Origin: Variovorax sp. SG517
Lineage (GTDB): Bacteria > Pseudomonadota > Gammaproteobacteria > Burkholderiales > Burkholderiaceae_C
Reading direction: 5' to 3'
Length of the DNA stretch: 64,000 nucleotides
NCBI RefSeq assembly: GCF_013376045.1
Contig: NZ_JABMJG010000001.1
Span: 248,001-312,000, forward strand
Under the pieces are notes generated by a model. It worked only from the letters and a program-made list of their open reading frames with translations, ran no database searches and had not been told where the DNA came from. Positions 1 to 8,867 of the stretch are shown here, piece after piece (position 1 is the first letter of the stretch; the number at the start of each line of letters is the position of its first letter). Both the position numbers and the translations under genes were made by a program.

Positions 1-603
1 GCCGATCAGGTTGTCCAGGATGCTGTCGGAGAGCTTCGCGCAGTCTTCCAGAATGCCCGAGAGCCTTGCGATGGCCCCGTCGATGAAGGTCTCCAGTTCA
101 CCGACGATGGATGCGTTCAGATGCCCCACCAGCGTGGTGACGATGGTCTCGCCGAGATTCCTGGCTCCATGCATGAGCTCCTGCCTGACCAGGTGCAGCG
201 TGGGCCGCAGGCTCATGCGCGCCGCGGCCATGGTGGGCGGCGCCGGAATCAGGCCGATGAGGTTGATGCCCAGGCTGGCCCAGTTCAGGAACCGGGTGAC
301 GGCGTCGGTGGACTTCTTCTCGATGATGGTGATGACGTCCAGGAACACATCCACCAGCGCCATGATGTTGCCCACGATGGGGATGCTGCCCAGCACCGTG
401 GTCAGCCGATCGAGCGTGACGTAGCCGCCGGTGAAGGACCGCAGCCATTCGTCCACCACCTTGCTCGCGGCGGCGATGTCTTCCTTGGCGATGGTGTTCA
501 GCGGGGCGACGGCCGTCTGAGGCTCGCGTTCGGCGGTCGATGTCGGTGCGGGCTGGCCCTGAGGTGTGCCCGATGGTGGCCGCTGCGGCGTGCCTGGTCC
601 CAT
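1..603 (-). CDS. N-terminal part of a probable Rhs/PAAR-type polymorphic toxin (truncated by window edge)
   Basis: An open frame of 201 codons runs from ATG at 603 off the left edge of the window with no stop. AGGGAG lies about 8 bases before the ATG. The first 35 residues are rich in Pro, Gln and Thr. A hydrophobic, Gly-rich stretch follows (LGSIPIVGNIMALVDVFLDV, about residues 71-90), then a second hydrophobic segment containing SLGINLIGLIPAPP and then MSLRPTLHLVRQEL. This arrangement is the one I know from the N-terminal regions of type VI secretion Rhs effectors of Pseudomonas and Burkholderiales, where a PAAR domain, the Rhs repeats and a C-terminal toxin follow. None of those later domains is inside the window, so the assignment rests on the N-terminus only. 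No immunity gene can be seen because it would lie downstream, outside the window. Confidence 0.55.
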   Translation of the reverse strand, partial: MGPGTPQRPPSGTPQGQPAPTSTAEREPQTAVAPLNTIAKEDIAAASKVVDEWLRSFTGGYVTLDRLTTVLGSIPIVGNIMALVDVFLDVITIIEKKSTDAVTRFLNWASLGINLIGLIPAPPTMAAARMSLRPTLHLVRQELMHGARNLGETIVTTLVGHLNASIVGELETFIDGAIARLSGILEDCAKLSDSILDNLIG

Positions 604-1018
604 TGTCCAGTCTCCCTGACTGTGTTTGTGCTGTCGCGAAAATCAATTGGGGGAAAGAAAAAGGCTTTGCCGCAACTCGCGGAATTGCAGCGCTTCTGCC
701 CGACGGCGTCGAAATCTGAAGGCGCCAGGCCCTTGCTGGAGCACGGCTGGCAAATAAGAAAAACCGCTTGATGACAATTCGTTCAATACGAATATTGTTT
801 GCAAATCGAGCTTCACGCCCACCTCCCTTTTATTTCTTGCGAACCATTCTAGAGAGCAATTCGACGCAGGTACGGGTGCAAATAAGCGAATGGCTTTTGG
901 CGCGTGATTTATCTCTATATACGTAACGCAAAAAAAGACCTCTGCGTGAACCAATCGCCGAAGACAGCCGGTGACCGGGTCGCGCCGGCACTGCGCTCGG
1001 CTAAAGTCCGGGACACCT
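604..1018. other. Intergenic region between divergent genes, relatively AT-rich
   Basis: This 415-base gap separates the Rhs-type gene from the AI-2E family gene. Bases 770-870 are clearly more AT-rich than the surroundings and contain a short dyad, CAATA-CGAA-TATTG, at 784-797. On the minus strand a GTG at 816 is preceded by a good Shine-Dalgarno (AAGGGAGG) and opens a 57-codon frame ending at 643. Its product (VKLDLQTIFVLNELSSSGFS...) resembles nothing I recognise, so I treat it only as a possible leader peptide. No convincing RNA gene or mobile element is present. Confidence 0.4.
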
Positions 1019-2134
1019 ATGAACTCACCCCAACTCCAGCGCGGCGTGTTCCTCGCCCTTCTCGCCGTCGTGACCGTCGCCTTCCTCTGGGTGCTGATGC
1101 CGTTCTTCGGCGCGGTGCTGTGGGGCGTGGCGCTGGCGATCCTGTTCACGCCGCTCTACAAGTGGCTGCTGAAGAAGATGCGCGGCAAGCCCAACGCCGC
1201 CGCGCTCTCGACGCTGGCGATCTGCCTGTTCATCGTGATCCTGCCGCTGGCCATGGTGGGCGTGTCGCTGGTGCAGGAGATCGCGCTGGTCACGCAGAAC
1301 ATCCGCTCCGGGCAGATCAACTTCGCGGCCTACTTCCAGCAGATCCTGGACGCTTCGCCGCAGTGGCTGCTGAACCTGGTGGAGCGCTTCAACCTCGGCG
1401 ACATGGCGGCCTGGCAGGCGCGCATCTCGGCCGCCGCCGGGCAGGCCAGCCAGATCATCGCGAGCCAGGCGCTCGCCATCGGCCAGAACACCTTCGACTT
1501 CATCGTCAGCTTCTTCGTGATGCTGTACCTGCTGTACTTCCTGGTGCGCGACGGCGCAACGCTGTCGAAGACGATGCGCGACGCCGTGCCGCTGGCCAAG
1601 CCGCACACGCACTACCTGCTCAACAAGTTCACCACCGTGATCCGTGCCACCGTCAAGGGCAACGTGGCGGTGGCGATCGCGCAGGGCTCGCTCGGCGGGC
1701 TGGCGTTCTGGTTCCTCGGCGTGCAGGGCGCGCTGCTGTGGGCGGTGCTGATGGCCTTCCTGTCGCTGCTGCCCGCCGTGGGCGCGGCGCTGATCTGGGG
1801 GCCGGTGGCCATCTACTTCCTGGCCACGGGGCATTTCTGGCAGGGCGGCGTGCTGATCTTCGTGGGCGTGTTCGTGATCGGCCTGGTCGACAACATCCTG
1901 CGCCCCGTGCTGGTGGGCAAGGACACGCAGATGCCCGACTACATCGTGCTGATGTCGACCATCGGCGGCATGGCGATCTTCGGCATCAACGGCTTCGTGA
2001 TCGGGCCGGTGATCGCGGCGCTGTTCATGGCGGCATGGAGCCTCTTTGCCGACTCCGGCCACGTGGGCGGCGGGCACGAGCAGGCCGAAGGCGCGCAGCC
2101 CAGGCAGGTCGCCAAGTACGACAAGGCCGGCTGA
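1019..2134 (+). CDS. AI-2E family transporter (PerM-like membrane protein)
   Basis: A 371-residue, very hydrophobic protein with about eight predicted membrane helices, matching the AI-2E/PerM exporter family in length and pattern. The first helices lie at about residues 7-45, a hydrophilic loop of roughly 85 residues follows, and the helices then cluster toward the C-terminus, with the family-typical GLVDNILRPVLVG stretch near residue 300. The family exports various small molecules or ions; the substrate cannot be read from sequence and the autoinducer-2 label is historical. I chose ATG 1019 because MNSPQLQRGVFLALLAVV is a normal start for the family, while the longer upstream frame is unsupported. 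It probably forms its own transcription unit. Confidence 0.85.
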   Translation: MNSPQLQRGVFLALLAVVTVAFLWVLMPFFGAVLWGVALAILFTPLYKWLLKKMRGKPNAAALSTLAICLFIVILPLAMVGVSLVQEIALVTQNIRSGQINFAAYFQQILDASPQWLLNLVERFNLGDMAAWQARISAAAGQASQIIASQALAIGQNTFDFIVSFFVMLYLLYFLVRDGATLSKTMRDAVPLAKPHTHYLLNKFTTVIRATVKGNVAVAIAQGSLGGLAFWFLGVQGALLWAVLMAFLSLLPAVGAALIWGPVAIYFLATGHFWQGGVLIFVGVFVIGLVDNILRPVLVGKDTQMPDYIVLMSTIGGMAIFGINGFVIGPVIAALFMAAWSLFADSGHVGGGHEQAEGAQPRQVAKYDKAG

Positions 2135-2260
2135 GGCCTCCGCCGTCCACTCCCCGCCGCGCGCATTTCGCGCGCGCAATCCCGCATTTCGTCACATGGC
2201 GCTGGGCACCGTGCCCGGCCTGCGGGATCGTCGGGCCTCCAACTTCCAACGAGGCCCGCC

Positions 2261-2698
2261 ATGCAACTTCCCGCATTCATGTCCCGCCCGGTTGCGCACG
2301 CCCTGTGCGCCGCCGCGATCCTCCTGCCCGCCGGCGCTTTCGCCGCCGACCTGAGCCTGAGCGTCGCCGACGGCCCCGCCGCGGACGCGACGCTCTACGT
2401 CGCGCTGTACAGGGACGCCGCCGGCTACGCCGACAGCAAGGCCGTCGCGTCGCAGACCGCGCCGATGCAGGGCGGCAAGGCCCGCCTGGTGTTCGCGGGG
2501 CTGGCGTCCGGGCGCTACGCGCTGCGGGTATTCGCCGACGAGAACGGCAACGGCAAGCTCGACACCAACCTCATGGGCATGCCCATCGAGCGCTACGGCT
2601 TCTCGAACGACGCCAAGGGCAACCGCGCCGCGCCCGACTTCGAGGCCGCCGCGATCGCCATCGACGCGGACATGCAGACCGTCATCCACCTGCGCTGA
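2261..2698 (+). CDS. DUF2141 domain-containing secreted protein
   Basis: A 145-residue protein with a clear Sec signal peptide ending in AGAFAADLS (cleavage near residue 29). The mature part is a small beta-sandwich-like domain typical of DUF2141, carrying the characteristic Asp/Asn-rich DENGNGKLDTNLMGMP near residues 95-110 and ERYGFSNDAKG just after it. The biochemical role of DUF2141 is not established. In this family's genomes it often lies near carotenoid or isoprenoid genes, and here the carotenoid-oxygenase-like gene starts 13 bases after its stop, with a Shine-Dalgarno (GAGGAG) overlapping the stop codon. The two are therefore probably co-transcribed and co-translated. Confidence 0.8.
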   Translation: MQLPAFMSRPVAHALCAAAILLPAGAFAADLSLSVADGPAADATLYVALYRDAAGYADSKAVASQTAPMQGGKARLVFAGLASGRYALRVFADENGNGKLDTNLMGMPIERYGFSNDAKGNRAAPDFEAAAIAIDADMQTVIHLR

Positions 2699-2711
2699 GG
2701 AGCACGACGCC

Positions 2712-4211
2712 ATGGAACGACGCGAACTCCTGCGCATGCTGGCCTCGGCCGGCGCCCTGCCCCTGCTGGCACCGCTGGCGCGTGCGGCCGGCACGTCTGA
2801 CGACTGGCAGACCCAGTTCGAGGCTGCCGGTGCCGCCTGGAAGGCCGGCTTCGCCACGCCCGAGGGCGATTTCCCGCTCACCCGCGCTACGGTGCGCGGG
2901 CACTTCCCCGACGCCGTGGCGGGCACGCTGTTCCGCATCGGCCCGGCCGGCCACGACCTGGGCGGCGAGCGCTACCACCACTGGTTCGACGGCGATGGCA
3001 TGGTGCACCGCTTCGTGATCGAGGGCTCCGACGTGCGGCACCAGGGCCGCTATGTGGCCACGCCCAAGCGCGTGGCCGAGACGAAGGCCGGCCGACGCCT
3101 GTTCGAGGCCTTCGGCACCATGCCGCCGGGCGTGGAGACACCAACTTCCGCCGACAGCATCAACGTCGCCAACACCAGCGTGCTGCCGTTGCGCGGCGAG
3201 GTGCTGGCTCTGTGGGAGGGCGGCTCGGCCACGCGCGTCGATGCGCTCACGCTCGACACGCTGGGCGTGAAGACCTGGCGCGCCGATCTTGCGGGCATGC
3301 CGTTCTCGGCCCACCCGAAGGTCGATCCGGACGGCACGGTCTGGAACTTCGGCGTGAGCTCGGGCCAGGGCCTGCTGGCGCTGTACGAAATCGCACCCGA
3401 AGGCGCGCTGCGCCGCGCGGCCGTGGTGCCGGTGGCAGACATGCCAATGGTCCACGACTTCGCCGTGACCAAGCGGCATTTGGTATTCCTGCTGCCGCCG
3501 CTGGTCTACGACGGCAAGCGCAAGGAAGCCGGCGCCAGCTTTCTCGATGCGCACGTGTGGCGGCCGGAATTGGGCATGCGCGCGCTGGTCATCGACAAGC
3601 GGAACTGGGAGCGCCGCCAGATGCTGGCGCTGCCGGCGGGCTTCCTGTTCCACGTCGGCAACGCCTGGGAGGAAGACACGCCTCGCGGTACGCAGATCCA
3701 CGTCGACTACGTGCGCTCCGACAACGCCGACTCGGTGTTCATCAGCAACCGCGAAGTGATGCGCGCGCGCCGCGTGAAGACCACCGAACCGCACCTGACA
3801 GTCGCCACGCTGAACCTGTCCACGGAGCGGGCCACGCAGGCCACGCTCGCGCAGGAGGCCGAGTTCCCGCGCATCGACCCGCGCCGCGTCGGCCTGCGGC
3901 ATCGCCAGGTGGTGCACGCCACGCAGATCCGGCGCGACCTGCCCGGCTTCGGCGCAATCGCGCGCACCGACGTCGAGACCGGCCGCAGCCAGCGCTTCAG
4001 CTACGGCGCGCAGGCCATGGTGGAGGAACACGTCTTCGTGCCCGATGGTTCGAAGCCGGGCTGGGTGCTGGGCACGGCGTTCGACTTCGGACGGCAGAAG
4101 ACGATGTTGTCGTGCTTCGCGGCCGACAATCTCGCGGCAGGCCCGGTGGCACAGGCCACGCTGCCCTATGCCCTGCCGCTGGGGCTGCACGGCGCCTTCG
4201 TGCCGGCCTGA
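2712..4211 (+). CDS. Carotenoid oxygenase (RPE65/CCD) family protein, exported
   Basis: A 499-residue member of the carotenoid cleavage dioxygenase family, non-heme iron enzymes that split a double bond of carotenoids, stilbenes or lignin-type substrates. The N-terminus MERRELLRMLASAGALPLLA resembles a Tat or Sec signal, so a periplasmic location is likely. The beta-propeller motifs YHHWFDGDGMVHRF (about residues 96-109), FSAHPKVDPDGT, MVHDFAVTKRHLVF and the terminal LHGAF supply the histidines expected for the four-His iron site. Length and architecture are normal. It shares an operon with the DUF2141 gene upstream and ends 1 base before the convergent LysR gene. The substrate is unknown; a stilbene or apocarotenoid role is equally possible. 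Confidence 0.85.
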   Translation: MERRELLRMLASAGALPLLAPLARAAGTSDDWQTQFEAAGAAWKAGFATPEGDFPLTRATVRGHFPDAVAGTLFRIGPAGHDLGGERYHHWFDGDGMVHRFVIEGSDVRHQGRYVATPKRVAETKAGRRLFEAFGTMPPGVETPTSADSINVANTSVLPLRGEVLALWEGGSATRVDALTLDTLGVKTWRADLAGMPFSAHPKVDPDGTVWNFGVSSGQGLLALYEIAPEGALRRAAVVPVADMPMVHDFAVTKRHLVFLLPPLVYDGKRKEAGASFLDAHVWRPELGMRALVIDKRNWERRQMLALPAGFLFHVGNAWEEDTPRGTQIHVDYVRSDNADSVFISNREVMRARRVKTTEPHLTVATLNLSTERATQATLAQEAEFPRIDPRRVGLRHRQVVHATQIRRDLPGFGAIARTDVETGRSQRFSYGAQAMVEEHVFVPDGSKPGWVLGTAFDFGRQKTMLSCFAADNLAAGPVAQATLPYALPLGLHGAFVPA

Positions 4212-4212
4212 C

Positions 4213-5115
4213 TCAGGCCTCCCACCAGCCTTCGTCGAAACGCCCCTGCAGGAAGGCCACGAAGCCCGACACCTTGCCCGGCACCAGCTTGGGCGACGGA
4301 AAGACGGCGTGGATCTCCTGCTCGGGCAGCGCGTGGTCGCCGAGCACCTCGCGCACCTTGCCGGCCGCCAGCGAGTCGCTGGCCACATAGCGCGGCATGA
4401 GCGCGATGCCAAGGCCGTCACGCGCCGCCGCCAGCACGGCCGAGAGGTTGTTCGAGCGGAAGCGGCCCGACACGGGCACCGTGACCGGCTCGCCGCGCGG
4501 CGTGTGCATGCGCCAGAACTCGTCGCCCACCACGCTGCTGTAGATCAACGCGACGTGCGCGCTCAGGTCCTGCGCGCGCTTCGGCGTGCCATGCTTCTTC
4601 AGGTAGGCGGGCGAGGCGACCATGACCCACGGGTTGGCGCCCAGGTAGCGCGCGCCCAGTGAAGAGTCGGCCAGCTTGCCCATGCGGATGGCGACGTCGA
4701 TGCCCTGCGCAATGAGATCGACGTAGCGGTCCTCGAAGCTCAGGTCGAGCTGCACCTGCGGGTGCCTGCGCATGTACTCGAGCGCCAGCGGCACCACCAC
4801 GCGCCGCCCGAAGGCCACCGAGGTGCCCACGCGCAGCAGGCCCTGCGCCTGGTTCTGCCGCAGTTGCACGATGCTGTCGGCCTCCTCGGCCTCGCGCACG
4901 ATGGTCTTGCACTTCTCGTAGTAGAGCGCGCCCGGCTCGGTGAGGCTCACGCCGCGCGTGTTGCGGTTGAGCAGGCGCACCTTCAGCCGTTCCTCGGTGG
5001 CGGCGATCTGCTTGGTCACCGTGGGCTGCGTGGTGTTGAACTCGCGCGCGGCCTTCGAGAAGCTTCCCGTCTCGACCACGCGCACGAACATTTCCATTGC
5101 CAGCAATCTGTCCAT
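4213..5115 (-). CDS. LysR-family regulator divergent from the glyoxylate carboligase operon
   Basis: A 300-residue LysR-type regulator. The winged helix-turn-helix occupies residues 1-60, with [20 protein letters not shown] as the recognition region; a substrate-binding domain with two lobes follows. I chose ATG 5115 ([19 protein letters not shown]), the normal family start. A GTG at 5133 would add six residues but sits directly against the palindromic operator at 5135-5151, which leaves no room for a leader. The gene is divergent from gcl-hyi-glxR and by family precedent probably controls that operon in response to glyoxylate or a related metabolite. The effector is not readable from sequence. 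Confidence 0.88.
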   Translation of the reverse strand: MDRLLAMEMFVRVVETGSFSKAAREFNTTQPTVTKQIAATEERLKVRLLNRNTRGVSLTEPGALYYEKCKTIVREAEEADSIVQLRQNQAQGLLRVGTSVAFGRRVVVPLALEYMRRHPQVQLDLSFEDRYVDLIAQGIDVAIRMGKLADSSLGARYLGANPWVMVASPAYLKKHGTPKRAQDLSAHVALIYSSVVGDEFWRMHTPRGEPVTVPVSGRFRSNNLSAVLAAARDGLGIALMPRYVASDSLAAGKVREVLGDHALPEQEIHAVFPSPKLVPGKVSGFVAFLQGRFDEGWWEA

Positions 5116-5134
5116 GGGCCGGATGGTAGTCACT

Positions 5135-5151
5135 TATTCCAGCGTGGAATA
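5135..5151. promoter_or_regulatory. Perfect dyad, probable LysR-type operator (T-N11-A)
   Basis: TATTCCA-GCG-TGGAATA is a perfect 7-base inverted repeat with a 3-base spacer, and it contains the T-N11-A core of LysR-type binding sites. A second palindromic TGGA-A-TCCA lies at 5178-5186, about 40 bases nearer gcl. This two-site pattern in the divergent gap matches the usual recognition and activation sites of LysR regulators. Confidence 0.65.
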
Positions 5152-5173
5152 GGTTTTATGGTCCGCAGCCGTC

Positions 5174-5202
5174 TTCTTGGAATCCACCCTGCTTCCTACA
5201 GT
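5174..5202 (+). promoter_or_regulatory. Possible sigma-70 promoter of gcl-hyi-glxR
   Basis: TTCTTG (5174-5179) and TACAGT (5197-5202) are separated by 17 bases and lie just before the strong ribosome site of gcl. The -35 box is poor, as expected for an activator-dependent promoter, and it overlaps the second LysR-like half-palindrome. This is a sequence match only. Confidence 0.35.
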
Positions 5203-5226
5203 GGGACCACCTCTAGGAGACTTCAA

Positions 5227-7017
<1,791 letters not shown>

Positions 7018-7037
7018 GACGAAGAAAGAGACAAGAC

Positions 7038-7823
7038 ATGCCCAAGTTCGCAGCCAACCTCACGATGCTCTTCACCGAGCTGCCCTTCATGCAGCGCTTC
7101 GAGGCCGCCGCCAAGGCCGGCTTCGAGGCGGTGGAGTACCTCTTCCCCTACCCCTTCGAGAAGAAGGAGCTTGCCGCCGCCCTGCGCGCCAACGGCCTGC
7201 AGCAGGTGCTGCACAACCTGCCCGCCGGCGACTGGGACAAGGGCGAGCGCGGCATCGCCTGCCATCCCGACCGCACCGGCGAGTTCGCCGAAGGCATCGG
7301 CGTGGCGATCGACTACGCCACCGCGCTGGGCTGCCCGCAGGTCAACTGCCTCGTGGGCAAGGTGCCCGCTGGCGTCGACAGGGACGCGACGCACAGGACC
7401 GTGGTCGCCAACCTGCGCCTCGCCGCGCGCGAACTGGAAGCGGCGGGCCTGCGGCTGCTGATCGAGCCGATCAACACCTTCGACATTCCCGGCTTCTTCC
7501 TCACGCGCACCGACCAGGCGCTGGCGCTGATCGACGAAGTCGGCTCCGACAACCTGCGCGTGCAGTACGACATCTATCACGCGCAGCGCATGGAAGGCGA
7601 GCTGGGCAACACGCTCACGAAGAACCTGGCGCGCATCGGCCACATCCAGCTGGCCGACAACCCGGGGCGCGGCGAGCCGGGCACGGGCGAGATCAATTAC
7701 CCATGGCTCTTCAGGCACATCGACTCGCTGGGCTACGACGGCTGGATCGGCTGCGAATACAAGCCCCGCACCACGACCGTCGAGGGCCTCGGATGGCGCC
7801 AGGCGCTCACGCAGCAGCAATGA
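7038..7823 (+). CDS. hyi: Hydroxypyruvate isomerase
   Basis: A 261-residue TIM-barrel protein of the xylose-isomerase-like superfamily that interconverts hydroxypyruvate and tartronate semialdehyde. Family signatures include PKFAANLTMLFTELPFMQRF at the N-terminus, GFEAVEYLFPYPFEK near residues 34-48, LLIEPINTFDIPGFFL with the metal-ligand Glu, and QYDIYHAQRMEGEL with Asp and His ligands. It starts 20 bases after gcl with its own purine-rich site (AAAGAG) and its stop is followed directly by the glxR leader. Gene order gcl-hyi-glxR is the classical one, which makes the assignment secure. Length is normal. Confidence 0.95.
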   Translation: MPKFAANLTMLFTELPFMQRFEAAAKAGFEAVEYLFPYPFEKKELAAALRANGLQQVLHNLPAGDWDKGERGIACHPDRTGEFAEGIGVAIDYATALGCPQVNCLVGKVPAGVDRDATHRTVVANLRLAARELEAAGLRLLIEPINTFDIPGFFLTRTDQALALIDEVGSDNLRVQYDIYHAQRMEGELGNTLTKNLARIGHIQLADNPGRGEPGTGEINYPWLFRHIDSLGYDGWIGCEYKPRTTTVEGLGWRQALTQQQ

Positions 7824-7853
7824 ATGAACGACATCGGACAAGGAAATAGAGAC

Positions 7854-8765
7854 ATGACGACCCAGCAACAGAAAATCGGATTCATCGGCCTCGGCATCAT
7901 GGGCGCGCCCATGGCGGGCCACCTGCTCGAGGCGGGCTACCAGCTGTTCGTGAACACCCACGGCAACACGCCCGAGCCCTTCGTGTCGAAGGCCACCATC
8001 TGCGCCTCGGCGGCAGAAGTGACGCGGCAGTCGGACATCGTCTTCATCATGGTGCCGGACACGCCCGACGTGGAGAAGGTGCTCTTCGGCGCGCCAGGCG
8101 CCGAAGGCGTGGCCGCGGGCCTGAAGGGCACGAGCGGCAAGATCGTGGTCGACTGCAGCTCCATCGACCCGATCGCCACCAAGGACTTCGCGCGCCGCAT
8201 CACCGCGCTGGGCGCGGGCTACATCGACGCGCCGGTCTCCGGCGGCGAGGTGGGCGCCAAGGCCGCGAGCCTCACGATCATGTGCGGCGGCGACGAAGGC
8301 ACCTTCGAGCGCGTGAAGCCACTGCTCGACAGGATGGGCAAGAACGTCACGCTCGTGGGCGGCGCCGGCGACGGCCAGGTCTGCAAGGTGGCCAACCAGA
8401 TCATCGTGGCACTGAACATAGCGGCCGTGAGCGAGGCGCTGGTGTTCGCATCGAAGGCGGGCGCCGATCCGGCCAAGGTGCGCCAGGCACTGATGGGCGG
8501 CTTCGCGAGTTCGCGCATCCTCGAAGTGCACGGCGAACGCATGATCAAGCGCACCTTCGCGCCCGGGTTCCGCATCGCGCTGCACCAGAAGGACCTGAAC
8601 CTCGCGATGCAGAGCGCCCGTTCACTGGGCGTGTCGCTGCCGCAGACGGCCGGCGCGGCGCAGCTCATGAACGCCTGCGCGGCGCTGGGCTACGGCCAGC
8701 TCGACCACTCGGCGCTGGTGCGTGCGCTCGAAGCGCTCGCGCAGCACACAGTGACCCCCGACTGA
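7854..8765 (+). CDS. glxR: Tartronate semialdehyde reductase (2-hydroxy-3-oxopropionate reductase)
   Basis: This 303-residue beta-hydroxyacid dehydrogenase reduces tartronate semialdehyde to D-glycerate with NAD(P)H, completing glyoxylate assimilation. The Rossmann motif IGFIGLGIMGAPMAGHL lies at residues 8-24, the substrate-binding DAPVSGGEVGA near 123, and the catalytic-lysine region GDGQVCKVANQIIVA near 173. ATG 7854 was preferred over an in-frame ATG at 7824 because AAGGAAA lies 8 bases upstream and the shorter form starts just before the cofactor motif, as in the family. No glycerate kinase follows; the operon ends here at the intergenic repeat. Confidence 0.93.
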   Translation: MTTQQQKIGFIGLGIMGAPMAGHLLEAGYQLFVNTHGNTPEPFVSKATICASAAEVTRQSDIVFIMVPDTPDVEKVLFGAPGAEGVAAGLKGTSGKIVVDCSSIDPIATKDFARRITALGAGYIDAPVSGGEVGAKAASLTIMCGGDEGTFERVKPLLDRMGKNVTLVGGAGDGQVCKVANQIIVALNIAAVSEALVFASKAGADPAKVRQALMGGFASSRILEVHGERMIKRTFAPGFRIALHQKDLNLAMQSARSLGVSLPQTAGAAQLMNACAALGYGQLDHSALVRALEALAQHTVTPD

Positions 8766-8771
8766 AGCCAG

Positions 8772-8867
8772 GAACACCGTGGAACCGGCTTCGCCGGGCC
8801 ACCGGTGTTGCCCCCGGCAGGGGGTTGGCGAAGCGACACGAAGTGCGCGAAGCCTGGGGGCGAGCTA
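8772..8867 (-). repeat. Intergenic repeat element, copy A (about 96 bases)
   Basis: Read on the minus strand, this fills the gap between the converging glxR and halogenase-like genes. It begins exactly at the TAG stop of the halogenase-like gene (TAGCTCGCCCCCAGGCT) and continues into CACTTCGTGTCGCTTCGCCA, a CCCCC-TGCC-GGGGG hairpin and a CCGGC-GAA-GCCGG hairpin. It aligns almost without gaps to the copies at 48076 and 48176. The stems are conserved between copies while the loops vary. Confidence 0.85.

Noticed and set aside
98..771. Long frames on both strands over the Rhs-type start
   Set aside because: They are out-of-frame shadows with Arg/His/Gly-rich translations; the frame from ATG 603 on the minus strand alone gives a protein-like sequence with membrane segments.
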